Origin: an uncultured Eubacteriales bacterium
Lineage (GTDB): Bacteria; Bacillota; Clostridia; Christensenellales; Aristaeellaceae
Assembly (NCBI GenBank): GCA_902789795.1
Contig: CADAPM010000014.1
Coordinates: 1-64,000, forward strand
DNA length: 64,000 nucleotides
Reading direction: 5' to 3'
Shown: positions 16,235 to 24,685 of the stretch, piece by piece
How the letters are laid out: the number at the start of each line of letters is the position of its first letter
Position numbering within the stretch: the stretch's first letter is position 1
Notes under the pieces: model-generated
Seen by the model: only the letters and a program-made list of their open reading frames with translations
The model's database searches: none
What the model was told of the DNA's origin: nothing
Made by a program: the position numbers and the translations under genes

Positions 16235-16686
16235 GGTTCGGCCTCCTCGGGGACAGGGTCGCTCTGGCTTTCCTGCTGCGGGACTTCTTCGGCGGTGACC
16301 GGCTCCTGGCCTTCTGCCGTCTCAGGCTGTGCCTCTGGCGCATCCGGCGTTTCCACTGTCGTCAGATGGGCTTCATCCAGGGTCTCGTGGTCGGTCAGCA
16401 CCCAGGGGTTGTCCACCACAAAGTGCAGCTCGTTGGGCATCATATAGCCGTTTTCCCGGGCGCGGGACGCAATATAATCCGCGGTGGAGGAGATATTCAG
16501 CTCCTGCTGCATCTCGCTCTGCTCATACTGCAGCAGGATGCGCCGCGCGTTCACGTTTTCGTAGGTGCGCTCCAGCATGGCCAGGTCGGCATTCTGCCGC
16601 TGGATCAGCATGTACGCGATGATGAGAAAGCCGATCAGCATGATCGCCAGGGCCCACCAGGGGAGGCGCTTTTCCTTCAGCTTCAC
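16231..16686 (-). CDS. Septum formation initiator (DivIC/FtsB-like)
   Basis: A 151-residue bitopic protein: a short basic cytoplasmic N-terminus, one membrane helix (about 10-29), a coiled coil (about 30-65, NADLAMLERTYENVNARRIL and beyond), then the characteristic block DYIASRARENGYMMPNELHF. This layout is that of DivIC/FtsB, which joins FtsL in the divisome. An acidic tail rich in Glu, Pro and Thr (about 110-151) is an extra beyond the usual length of about 100. It overlaps both neighbours by four bases and lies between a large PG-binding protein and a Ppx-like phosphatase, a gene order compatible with a cell-wall operon. Confidence 0.87.
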   Translation of the reverse strand: MKLKEKRLPWWALAIMLIGFLIIAYMLIQRQNADLAMLERTYENVNARRILLQYEQSEMQQELNISSTADYIASRARENGYMMPNELHFVVDNPWVLTDHETLDEAHLTTVETPDAPEAQPETAEGQEPVTAEEVPQQESQSDPVPEEAEP

Positions 16687-19517
16687 TCTACGACCTCCCC
16701 GGTCAGCGCTCTCCAGGCCGAACGCAGTACGGACTGGTTCTGCACGCCGTAATCCGGGTCATTCTGCTGCGCTTCCGCCATATCGCGCAGGAAGTGCACG
16801 CAGAGATGCCCGTCAAAGCCGTTGTTGGAGACGGAACCCGTCAGGTGCGGGCGGTTGTGCATGGTGGCCATGGTCCAGCGCCCGTCCGGCAGCTGCACGT
16901 AAACCGCGTGCACGGACCAGCTGGTGGTATTGTTGAAGGAACGGTTCATCAGCAGGGTGTCGGTGAGGGTCTTGGGCTCTGCGTCGCAGTGGTGGTTGTT
17001 GGACATGACCCGCAGTTCCCAGGTGGTGCCGTTGACCGGGTTCAGGACCTTCAGGGTGTTGCCCGAGCGCAACAGGGGCTTGACCACGTTGTACCAGTGC
17101 AGCAGATTGATCTGGCTCTTGTCAGGCACAGCCATGACGCCCTGGCTGGAGGAGATCGAAACTGCCGGGGTCGCAGAGGCGCTGAGGCCCGTGCCGGAGA
17201 AGATGCGCGCCTGGGTCGCCGCATCGGCCGCGCCGCTGACCGTCAGGCCGTTGCGCAGCTGGAACTGCTGGACCGCGTTGTGGGTGAGCTCGTCAAAGCG
17301 TCCGGTCACGTTGACCCGGTAGCCGAGACCGGACAGCGCCTGCTGCATCCGGGTGACGGTGGCGGAGTCCGCCGTATCGGTCCGGTAGTAGATGTGCATC
17401 GTGGTATATCCGCTGACTTCTGCGTTATAGCTCAGCACGGTAGCGGAATACATGGCGCTCAGCGTCTTGGGCCCGGCGATGCCGTCCTGGGTCAGGTTGT
17501 GCAGCTTCTGGAACAGCTTGACCGCGTCCATGGTCTGCGCGTCGCAGGTGCCGGTCACGCTGACGGGATAATTGAGGGCGGCCAGGCGTTGCTGCAGGGC
17601 GGTCACGTCATTGCCGGTATAGCCGCTGCGGATGGTGCGCGTATAGAGGGAAGTGTCGTAGCCGTCACTGCCGGCGGGCGTGGGCATGGGTGTCGGGGTC
17701 GCGATGAAGGGTGTGGCGGTGGCGATCACCCCGGTGTAGGGGACCACGTTAGCGGCGTACAGGGCGGTAAAGGTCTTCGACCCGGCGATGCCGTCCTGGG
17801 ACAGGCCGTTCAGGAGCTGGAACTGCCGGACCGCGGCGATCGTCATGCTGTCATAGGAGGCGGTCACGTTGACGGGGTAGTACAGCTCGGCCAGGCGGTA
17901 CTGCAGGGAGGCCACATCGCTGCCGGTGTAGCCGGAACGCAGGGTGCGGGTATAGATGGAAGTATCATACCCGGCGGCGGGCGTGGTCTGGGGCACGGCG
18001 GTCGTCGAGGACGTGCCGAGGATCTTCAGGTACTGGGTCTGCACCCAGCCGGTATAGCTGCCGCTGATGATCAGCGTCCAGGGGTCACCCTCCTCCAGCA
18101 CAGTCACATAGGTGCCATTGGTCAGGGTGGTCAGGATATTGTCGCCCATGGACGGCGTGGAACGCATATTCAGGGTATTGCCATTGGTGCTGACCTGTCC
18201 GGTCAGGTAGACCTGCGGGGCAGGCGTCGGAGCGGGCGTGGGGGTTGGGGTGGCGATGATCTGGCTGGAACCGAAATCCAGGTAGCCGGTCATCACGTAG
18301 CCGCTGTCCGTGCCGTAGGTCACCGCGCTCCAGACGGAGCCGCGGGCGCTGACCACGACCGACGCGCGGTTGGGGATGACGGCCAGCACCTTGGCGTTGG
18401 TATCTGCGTAAGCGCGCAGGTTGAGGCCGCCGCCGTTGGTGGTGGAGACCACCGCCGTGACCGCTTCAGACGGGACCGTGGGGGCCGGAGTGACCGGAAC
18501 AGGCTCATTATAGTAGTTGAAGTTCAGGTACTTGGTCAGCACATAACCGGTCTGGCCCGCGAAGGAGGCTTCGCACCAGGTGCTGCCGCGCTCCAGGATG
18601 GTCAGGATCGTCAGGTTCGGGATCAGCGCCAGGGCGTTGGAGTTGGTCTTCCGGATCTCGCGCAGGGTCAGGGTGCCGCCCATCGGCGTCTCTACCCGGG
18701 CGTTCAGCGTGCTAATCACGGGAGCGGCGGTAGGCGCGGCGGTGGGGACGGGCTGGACGGGAACGGAAGAATCATAGCTGAAGTTCAGATACTTGGTCAG
18801 CACATAGCCCGTCTGTCCGCCGTAATAGACCTTGCACCAGGTGCTGGAACGCTGCTGGATGCTGAGGATCGTGTAGTTGGGGATCAGGGCCAGGGCATTG
18901 GAGCTGGTCTTGCGCTCCTCACGCAGAGTCAGGGTGCCGCCTTGGGGAGTCTCGACCCTGGCCAGGGTATCCAGGTTCATGACCATCTGGCTGAGCAGCT
19001 CAAGGGTCCTGTCGTTGGCGACGCCGTTGACGGTCAGGCCGTAATCAGCCTGGAACTGGCGCACCGCCGCGGCGGTGTTCGCGCCGAACTGTCCGTCGGC
19101 GGTCAGGTTGTAGCCGAGCTGGCGCAGCTTCTGCTGGAGCTCCTTCACGGCGGCGCCGCTGCTGCCCGTCTTCAGATCGCCGGAGGTGGCGCTGGGCGCG
19201 GCGGGGGCAGGCGTTGCGGCCTGCATGCCGGTCAGGGAGTAGAGGAGCGTCAGCGTCTGGTTGCCTGCCAGGCCGTCGGCCTTCAGGTCATAATCCTTCT
19301 GAAAGGCGAGCACGGCGGCGCGGGTGTTCTTGCCGAATGAGCCATCCGCCGCGATCTGATAGCCCAGCTGGATCAGGGCTGTCTGCATGGTCAGCACGTC
19401 CTGTCCCTTGTCGCCGGTGCGCAGTGTGGCATAGCCCGCCGAAGCGGTCGAATAAATGATCAGCGCCGCCAGGAGCAAGCTCAGCAGACGCTTCATGTGT
19501 TTGCGGTCCAAAGTCAT
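16683..19517 (-). CDS. Large exported PG-binding/SH3-repeat protein with a conserved C-terminal domain
   Basis: A 944-residue secreted protein. After a signal peptide (MKRLLSLLLAALIIYSTASA) come two PG_binding_1 domains (about 30-95 and 113-180). Four bacterial SH3-like repeats follow (about 190-500; TLTLREERKTSSNALALIPN is typical) with Thr-Pro-Ala linkers. Three more PG_binding_1 domains lie at about 530-790. A last domain of about 150 residues contains SNNHHCDAEPKTLTDT, MATMHNRPHLTG and GFDGHLCVHFLRDMAEA. The His, Cys, Asp and Glu pattern suggests a metal site, but I cannot name the activity. ATG 19517 follows AGGAGG at very short spacing; the ATG at the signal peptide itself (MKRLL) has no ribosome site. 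It overlaps the DivIC-like gene by four bases. Confidence 0.87.
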   Translation of the reverse strand: MTLDRKHMKRLLSLLLAALIIYSTASAGYATLRTGDKGQDVLTMQTALIQLGYQIAADGSFGKNTRAAVLAFQKDYDLKADGLAGNQTLTLLYSLTGMQAATPAPAAPSATSGDLKTGSSGAAVKELQQKLRQLGYNLTADGQFGANTAAAVRQFQADYGLTVNGVANDRTLELLSQMVMNLDTLARVETPQGGTLTLREERKTSSNALALIPNYTILSIQQRSSTWCKVYYGGQTGYVLTKYLNFSYDSSVPVQPVPTAAPTAAPVISTLNARVETPMGGTLTLREIRKTNSNALALIPNLTILTILERGSTWCEASFAGQTGYVLTKYLNFNYYNEPVPVTPAPTVPSEAVTAVVSTTNGGGLNLRAYADTNAKVLAVIPNRASVVVSARGSVWSAVTYGTDSGYVMTGYLDFGSSQIIATPTPTPAPTPAPQVYLTGQVSTNGNTLNMRSTPSMGDNILTTLTNGTYVTVLEEGDPWTLIISGSYTGWVQTQYLKILGTSSTTAVPQTTPAAGYDTSIYTRTLRSGYTGSDVASLQYRLAELYYPVNVTASYDSMTIAAVRQFQLLNGLSQDGIAGSKTFTALYAANVVPYTGVIATATPFIATPTPMPTPAGSDGYDTSLYTRTIRSGYTGNDVTALQQRLAALNYPVSVTGTCDAQTMDAVKLFQKLHNLTQDGIAGPKTLSAMYSATVLSYNAEVSGYTTMHIYYRTDTADSATVTRMQQALSGLGYRVNVTGRFDELTHNAVQQFQLRNGLTVSGAADAATQARIFSGTGLSASATPAVSISSSQGVMAVPDKSQINLLHWYNVVKPLLRSGNTLKVLNPVNGTTWELRVMSNNHHCDAEPKTLTDTLLMNRSFNNTTSWSVHAVYVQLPDGRWTMATMHNRPHLTGSVSNNGFDGHLCVHFLRDMAEAQQNDPDYGVQNQSVLRSAWRALTGEVVE

Positions 19518-19582
19518 TCCCTCCTCGTTCAAAGCACAGCGGAATGGTCGTTCCGGCTGTCCGGGGGTACTGGGTCCTTCGC

Positions 19583-19612
19583 ATTATATCATAGGAAGCC
19601 GGATTTCGCCAA
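19583..19612 (-). promoter_or_regulatory. Promoter for the PG-binding/DivIC/Ppx operon
   Basis: On the minus strand, TTGGCG (19607-19612), 18 bases, TATAAT (19583-19588), about 65 bases upstream of the start codon. Confidence 0.7.
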
Positions 19613-19703
19613 CCATAATTGGCCCGGAAATGTAAAAAGTAGGGTTTGCTCAATAATATTCGTCCTAAATGTTACAAATCAGAGGATAGTTGTAACAATT
19701 TTG

Positions 19704-19732
19704 TTGCATTTTTGCTAAGAAAAGGGTACAAT
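19704..19732 (+). promoter_or_regulatory. Promoter for the MotA/MotB-like operon
   Basis: TTGCAT (19704-19709), 17 bases, TACAAT (19727-19732), 40 bases before the ATG at 19773. Confidence 0.7.
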
Positions 19733-19772
19733 GAATTGTCTATACCCCTTCGAGAAAGGACGGGAGTCAGGA

Positions 19773-21308
19773 ATGGAAGCCATTCAGCGCATTTTACAAA
19801 GCCTCTCGGGCAATATTGTGGATGCCATTATCTATACAGCCATCGCGTTAGTGACCCTGCTGGGCATCTTCAAGTGCATCATGCCCCTGAGGCAGTCCAT
19901 CCACTGCCTGAAACGCGCCGTGCGCGTGCTGAATCATAATCCCGCCCGGGAGAACGGCTCCCCGATCTGGGAAAACGAGCTGTTCATGGGCCGCGGCATG
20001 ATGAACGCCTGGCGGCGCTTTCTGCAGAACGCCCAGCAGCTGGACGCCCGCGGCATGACCTGCGACGTGCGGGAATATATCAATGATGATACCGCGATCT
20101 ATGAGATCGGGAACATCCCGCTTTCCGAGATGATCCCCGGCCTCTTGACCTCCCTGGGCATCCTGGGCACCTTCCTGGGCCTGATGCGCGGCCTGGGCGG
20201 GCTGGACGTGTCCGACGCGGCGAAGACCATGGCCTCCATCCCCACGATGATCGGCGGCATGTCCTTCGCCTTCACCACCTCCATCGCTGGCGTCGGCTGC
20301 TCGCTGCTCTTCCAGCTGCTCAACCGTTATACCATGGGCACGGTCCAGCGCTCCCTGACGGATTTCCAGGACACCTTCTCCGACGTGGTCATGCAGACGC
20401 CTCTGACCGCGGAGACCCGGGCCATCTGCCAGCGGGAGGACCAGTCCCTCTACCTGCGCCACGTGGTCAACGACATGTCCAACGCCATGGCGGACCGGCT
20501 GTCCGGCGCGATGGAGCACAGCTTCACGCCCATCGCCCAGCAGATGAACGCCTTTATCGCGGGGCAGACCCAGACCCAGCTGGAGAGCCTGAACATGATC
20601 ACCCGGCGCTTCCTGGAGAACATGAACGCCCAATTGGGCGGCCAGTTCCACCAGCTGGGGCAGACCCTGAGCGAGATCAACCGCTCCCAGAAGGCCAGCT
20701 ATGACGCGGTGGACCGGTCTATGGCCACGGCAGACAATATCATCCATGAGTTCCAGACCGTGCAGAAGGTGACTCTGGAGATCGTGAGCCGCTTTGAGCA
20801 GTATGTGGACAAGCTGTCGGACGGCCTGGCCCAGGAGGACGCCTTTACCCGCACGGCCACCGAAATCATCGGGCAGATGGGCCATGCGGCCCGGGTGCAG
20901 AGTGACAACCTGGCCCAGATCCAGGCCCAGCAGGAGCAGCTGGCGGCGGCGCTGCAGGACTATCAGCTGCGCAGCCGGCAGACCCTGCAGTCCATCGTGG
21001 CCCGCGCCGATGAGCAGGAGCGGGATACGGAGGATGTGGCCAAGCAGCTGAAGGCCTCCGGCAAGCTGCTGGAGACCAGCTACGCCAAGCTGGTGGAGAA
21101 CGTGACGGTCAGCTTCAGCCAGGCGCTGACGGACCTGAACAGCAATATGGAACGGCTGACCAAAGCGCTCTCCGAGCGCAGCGAGAAGCTGACCGCGCAG
21201 GGCGCTTCCGCCGCCGACGCGCGGGTGATCGCTGACCTGAGCGAGCTTACCAGCACCGCGTCGGGAATCGAAGCCGTGCTGAATCACGACGGGAACGGAG
21301 CCGCCTGA
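19773..21308 (+). CDS. MotA/TolQ/ExbB-type channel protein, ZorA-like
   Basis: A 511-residue protein. A first membrane helix (about 15-36) precedes a cytoplasmic stretch. The MotA/TolQ core follows at about 115-190: IPLSEMIPGLLTSLGILGTF and the second helix block PTMIGGMSFAFTTSIAGVGC, the family's proton-channel helices. The remaining roughly 310 residues are a long, almost uninterrupted helical tail rich in Gln, Ala, Glu and Leu, predicted coiled coil. This is the layout of ZorA, the Zorya anti-phage stator with a cytoplasmic tail, rather than flagellar MotA. GGGAG lies eight bases before ATG 19773. It overlaps the next gene, a MotB/OmpA-like partner, by one base. Confidence 0.85.
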   Translation: MEAIQRILQSLSGNIVDAIIYTAIALVTLLGIFKCIMPLRQSIHCLKRAVRVLNHNPARENGSPIWENELFMGRGMMNAWRRFLQNAQQLDARGMTCDVREYINDDTAIYEIGNIPLSEMIPGLLTSLGILGTFLGLMRGLGGLDVSDAAKTMASIPTMIGGMSFAFTTSIAGVGCSLLFQLLNRYTMGTVQRSLTDFQDTFSDVVMQTPLTAETRAICQREDQSLYLRHVVNDMSNAMADRLSGAMEHSFTPIAQQMNAFIAGQTQTQLESLNMITRRFLENMNAQLGGQFHQLGQTLSEINRSQKASYDAVDRSMATADNIIHEFQTVQKVTLEIVSRFEQYVDKLSDGLAQEDAFTRTATEIIGQMGHAARVQSDNLAQIQAQQEQLAAALQDYQLRSRQTLQSIVARADEQERDTEDVAKQLKASGKLLETSYAKLVENVTVSFSQALTDLNSNMERLTKALSERSEKLTAQGASAADARVIADLSELTSTASGIEAVLNHDGNGAA

Positions 21309-22291
21309 TGACAGGACGCAGCTATAGCGCGAAGCGTCCGCGCGGAACGGATGCGGGTGCGCACTGGATCTCTTATTCGGATATGATGGCTTCCATGCTG
21401 CTGGTCTTCGTGCTGGCGGTGGTGTACAGCGTATACCAGTACTATAAGATCCTGGACGAAAAGACCCGGGAGATCGAGCAGCAGCAGATCGCCCTGACGG
21501 CGGCACAGCTGGAGGCGGAAAACGAGCGCCGGAACAACGAGGCCTTCCGCATCCAGCTCCAGAGCCAGGAGGAGGAGCTGGAGTCCGCGCGGATCATCCT
21601 GATCAGCCAGGAGGAAGAGCTCGAGAAGTCCCAGGCGGAGCTGGCCCTGGCCCAAGAGAGCCTGGCCAATTCGCAGATCATCCTGCTGGCGCGGGAAAAG
21701 GAGCTGGAATCCCTGCAGGCGGATCTGAACGCCACCCAGCGGCAGATCGAGACCCTGGTGGGCATCCGGCCCAAGATCATCAGCGACCTTTCCAACGCCC
21801 TGAGCTATAACAACATCGACGCGACCATCGACCAGAAGACCGGCGATATCAAGCTCAAGAGCTATGTGTTCTTTGATACCAACAAGTTCAATATCAAGCA
21901 GTCCGGTATCGAGCTGCTGAACCGCTTTCTGCCGGTGTACCTGGGCGTGCTCATGCATCCGGAGTACAAGGATTATGTGGCGGAGATCATCATTGAAGGC
22001 CACACCGACTCCGACGGCAGCTATACCAGCAACCTGAAGCTGTCCCAGGAGCGCGCGCTGGCGGTGGCCCAGTACTGCCTGGAGATGGGCGGCCTCTCCA
22101 ACGATATGAAACTCAAGCTGCAGGACATCATGACGGCCACGGGGCGCAGCGAATCCGACCTGGTGTATAACGCTGACGGCACGGAGAACAAGGAAGCCTC
22201 CCGCCGCGTGGAATTCAAGTTCCGCCTGATCGACACGCAGATGCTGCAGCAAATGAACGAGATCCTGCGTTCGGGGAATAACGCGCAATGA
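21308..22291 (+). CDS. MotB/OmpA-type partner, ZorB-like
   Basis: A 327-residue protein with a short N-terminus and one membrane helix that opens with WISYSDMMASMLLVF. Asp25 sits where MotB and ZorB have the proton-carrying Asp. Next is a coiled coil of about 100 residues with Glu-rich heptads (EEELESARIILISQEEELEK). The C-terminal OmpA/MotB peptidoglycan-binding domain spans about 180-315 and includes FFDTNKFNIKQSGIELLNRF, EIIIEGHTDSDGSYTSN and LSQERALAVAQYCLE. The long coiled coil between membrane and wall-binding domain is longer than in flagellar MotB. It overlaps the upstream MotA-like gene by one base and the downstream gene by four. Confidence 0.87.
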   Translation: MTGRSYSAKRPRGTDAGAHWISYSDMMASMLLVFVLAVVYSVYQYYKILDEKTREIEQQQIALTAAQLEAENERRNNEAFRIQLQSQEEELESARIILISQEEELEKSQAELALAQESLANSQIILLAREKELESLQADLNATQRQIETLVGIRPKIISDLSNALSYNNIDATIDQKTGDIKLKSYVFFDTNKFNIKQSGIELLNRFLPVYLGVLMHPEYKDYVAEIIIEGHTDSDGSYTSNLKLSQERALAVAQYCLEMGGLSNDMKLKLQDIMTATGRSESDLVYNADGTENKEASRRVEFKFRLIDTQMLQQMNEILRSGNNAQ

Positions 22292-22761
22292 AAAAGACTT
22301 CGATCATCCTGTCCATATTAGCCGCGCTCCTGCTGCTGGTGGTGATCTGGCAGGCCTTGAACCACGAGCTGATCGTGACCGGCCAGGGCATCGGCGCTTC
22401 CGAGGCGGAGGACAGGCCCCAGGAATACGCCGCCTGGGTCAAGGACATCGAAAACGGCCAGTTCACAGGCTTCCTCTACCAGGCGCAGCCGGGGGAGGAG
22501 CGCGCCCAGATCGTCACCTATACCCTGCGCCTGAGGAATCCGGGCCTGCTGCCCGCGGAGATGGTGGAGATGCAGCTGGTGACGGAATTGGGGGATATCG
22601 CGGCCTACCAGACGCCGGAGCAGGTGAACATCGCGCCGGGCGGGGAAGAGACCATGAGCCTGTCCCTGCTGACCGTTTCCCGCTCCTCCCTGCGCCGGGA
22701 TATCGTAATCACCTATTACCTGTGGGGAAAGCTCTATACCATCCGGTATACACTTTCATAA
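22288..22761 (+). CDS. Small membrane-anchored protein of the motor-like operon, unknown
   Basis: A 157-residue protein with an N-terminal membrane helix or uncleaved signal (KKTSIILSILAALLLLVVIW). An extracytoplasmic beta-rich domain follows, with a strand pattern like an Ig-type fold: TYTLRLRNPGLLPAEMVEM, later VNIAPGGEETMSLSLLTVS and a final DIVITYYLWGKLYTIRYTLS. No Cys or enzyme motif is present. It overlaps the MotB-like gene by four bases, so the three proteins are probably made together. I do not recognise a family. It may be an outside-facing subunit of the motor-like complex, which is inference from position only. Confidence 0.8.
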   Translation: MKKTSIILSILAALLLLVVIWQALNHELIVTGQGIGASEAEDRPQEYAAWVKDIENGQFTGFLYQAQPGEERAQIVTYTLRLRNPGLLPAEMVEMQLVTELGDIAAYQTPEQVNIAPGGEETMSLSLLTVSRSSLRRDIVITYYLWGKLYTIRYTLS

Positions 22762-22770
22762 GGAGTACCT

Positions 22771-23397
22771 ATGCAGAATGCTGAACTTCCGGAAGGCTTT
22801 GTCTATGTGAGCGACCTGATCCCGGACGTCCGGGAGGACATGGTGTATGCCACGACGCATAACTTCGTCGGCGCGCTGGTGGACGGGTACCTGGCCCAGC
22901 GGGCCATCCTGACCCGGAAAGCGGCCCAGGCCCTGGAGCTCGTGTCCCTGGCCGCCCACGGGGACGGCTATCGGCTGGTGATCTTTGACGCCTACCGGCC
23001 CGAGCGGGCGGTGCGGCACTTCATGCGCTGGGCGGAGGATGAAACGGATACCCGGACACAGCAGGCCTATTATCCTGAATTCCCGGACAAGCATGCCCTG
23101 ATCTCCGGCGGTTTTATCGCCCGGCGCTCCGGCCATTCCCGGGGCAGTACGGTGGACCTGAGCCTGCTGTCGCTGGAAACGGACGAGTTCATTGCCATGG
23201 GGACAGGCTTCGACCGGTTCGGACCGCTGGCGGCCCACGGCGCGGAGGGGATCACCGAAGCGGAGTCCGTAAACCGCGCGTACCTGTGCCGGCTGATGCT
23301 GGGAGCGGGCTTTGAGCCCTACAGCGCGGAATGGTGGCACTACACCCTGCGGGATGAGCCCTACCCGGACAAATACTTCGATTTCCCGGTAAAATAA
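22771..23397 (+). CDS. VanX/DdpX-type D-Ala-D-Ala dipeptidase (family M15D)
   Basis: A 208-residue zinc dipeptidase. The metal and catalytic residues are all visible: SGHSRGSTVDL (His122, Asp129 by family alignment) and EWWHY (Glu187 base, His190). The Arg-containing substrate motif FDAYRPERAV is also present. VanX-type enzymes split D-Ala-D-Ala; in non-resistant bacteria they recycle wall-derived dipeptides. No vanH, vanA or vanR/S neighbours are seen, so recycling is the simplest reading. There is no signal peptide. It begins ten bases after the motor-like operon and is followed by nagA, also a wall-recycling gene. AGGAG lies before the ATG. Confidence 0.93.
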   Translation: MQNAELPEGFVYVSDLIPDVREDMVYATTHNFVGALVDGYLAQRAILTRKAAQALELVSLAAHGDGYRLVIFDAYRPERAVRHFMRWAEDETDTRTQQAYYPEFPDKHALISGGFIARRSGHSRGSTVDLSLLSLETDEFIAMGTGFDRFGPLAAHGAEGITEAESVNRAYLCRLMLGAGFEPYSAEWWHYTLRDEPYPDKYFDFPVK

Positions 23398-23415
23398 GTA
23401 CAGAAGGTGATATCC

Positions 23416-24540
23416 GTGATCATTCGCGACGCTATGATCTACAGCCCGGACCACAGCTTTGTGCCGGGCGATCTGTATATTGACGGCGAACGCCTGACAG
23501 CCTCAGACGCAAATGCGGACGGCGAGATCGTGGAGGCCACGGGGCTGTACGCCCTGCCTGGGCTTTTGGACCTGCACTTTCACGGCGCTGTGGGCTATGA
23601 CCTGTGCGATGCGGATGCCGCCGGCCTGCAGGCCATCGCCGATTTCGAGGCGCAGCACGGCGTTACGGCCATCTGCCCGGCGACGATGACCTTCCCGGAG
23701 GAGAAGCTGCGCGAGGTCATGCGCTGCGCTGCTGCCCATCGGAACGGGTGGGGGGCTGACCTGGTGGGCATCAACATGGAAGGCCCATTCATCAACCCGG
23801 ACAAGGCCGGCGCCCAGGATCCCCAATATGTGATCCCGGCGGACGCGGACATGCTCGAACGGCTGCAGGAAGCGGCCGGCGGTCTGATCCGCCTGGTGGA
23901 CGTGGCACCCGAGATCCCGGGCAATCTGGATTTCATCCGTCGGATGAGCGATCAAGTGCGCATCTCCATCGCCCATACGAAAACAGACTACGGTATGGCG
24001 GCGCAGGCTTTCAAAGCCGGCGCGAAGCAGCTGACCCATACCTACAACGCGATGCCCCCGATGGCGCACCGTGAGCCCGGACCCATCCCCGCGGGCGCTG
24101 AATACGGCGCGGACGCGGAGCTGATCGCCGACGGCATCCATGTGCATCCCGCCATGGTCCGGCTGCTGTTCCAACTGTACGGGCCGGAACACATCCTGCT
24201 GATCTCCGACAGTATGCGTGCCTGCGGCCTGCCGGACGGGGATTATACCCTGGGCGGCCAGGCGGTCACGGTGCGGGGGAAAAAGGCCGTGCTGACCGAA
24301 AAGCCGGATACCATTGCCGGCAGCGTGACCTGCCTGTATGACTGCATGAGGGAGGCAGTAATAAACATGGGCATCCCCCTGGAGCACGCCGTCCAGGCGG
24401 CCAGCGAAAATCCCGCAAGGGCCCTGGGGGTATCCCGCGACTACGGCACTCTGCGCCCCGGAGCTTATGCGAACATTATCCTGGCGGACGTGGAGCTCAA
24501 TATCCGGGCGGTGTATCTGAAAGGAAAAAAGGTCAGGTAA
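23416..24540 (+). CDS. nagA: N-acetylglucosamine-6-phosphate deacetylase
   Basis: A 374-residue amidohydrolase that turns GlcNAc-6-P into GlcN-6-P in amino-sugar recycling. Seen: the metal motif LDLHFHGAVGYD, INMEGPFINPDKAGAQ (Glu ligand), ISIAHTKTDYG and QLTHTYNAMPPM (His ligands and substrate loop), and the catalytic Asp in LISDSMRACGLPDG. GTG 23416 is chosen since AAGGTG lies six bases upstream; a GTG at 23407 overlaps that site. No nagB is adjacent. A terminator follows directly. Confidence 0.95.
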   Translation: MIIRDAMIYSPDHSFVPGDLYIDGERLTASDANADGEIVEATGLYALPGLLDLHFHGAVGYDLCDADAAGLQAIADFEAQHGVTAICPATMTFPEEKLREVMRCAAAHRNGWGADLVGINMEGPFINPDKAGAQDPQYVIPADADMLERLQEAAGGLIRLVDVAPEIPGNLDFIRRMSDQVRISIAHTKTDYGMAAQAFKAGAKQLTHTYNAMPPMAHREPGPIPAGAEYGADAELIADGIHVHPAMVRLLFQLYGPEHILLISDSMRACGLPDGDYTLGGQAVTVRGKKAVLTEKPDTIAGSVTCLYDCMREAVINMGIPLEHAVQAASENPARALGVSRDYGTLRPGAYANIILADVELNIRAVYLKGKKVR

Positions 24541-24552
24541 AGGTGGACGTGC

Positions 24553-24588
24553 GGTGTCTCCTGTGTGCGCAGGAGACGCCGATTTTTT
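24553..24588 (+). terminator. Terminator after nagA
   Basis: GGTGTCTCCTG (24553-24563) pairs with CAGGAGACGCC (24570-24580, one G-T pair), followed by GATTTTTTG. Confidence 0.85.
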
Positions 24589-24598
24589 GCTCAAAATA

Positions 24599-24627
24599 TT
24601 GACAGATTGGCACAAAAAAAGTATAAT
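24599..24627 (+). promoter_or_regulatory. Consensus promoter of the ABC importer
   Basis: Perfect TTGACA (24599-24604), 17 bases, perfect TATAAT (24622-24627), then about 58 bases to the start codon. This is the strongest promoter match in the window and suggests a high level of expression. Confidence 0.9.
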
Positions 24628-24685
24628 ACAACAAATCCAAACGATCCGTAAGTGCGGATCCAAAAAGAGAGGAGTATGGCCTGTT

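Noticed and set aside
16794..19340. Long plus-strand open frame (848 residues) over the PG-binding/SH3 gene
   Set aside because: Antisense shadow; repeats in it mirror the repeats of the real gene, and there is no ribosome site or recognisable domain.
19773..22761. Complete Zorya defence system
   Set aside because: No ZorC, ZorD or ZorE homologue is adjacent; the next genes are wall-recycling enzymes, so only a ZorAB-like pair can be claimed.
22771..23397. Vancomycin resistance gene (vanX)
   Set aside because: The enzyme family fits, but there is no vanH, vanA/B ligase or two-component system beside it; wall dipeptide recycling is simpler.
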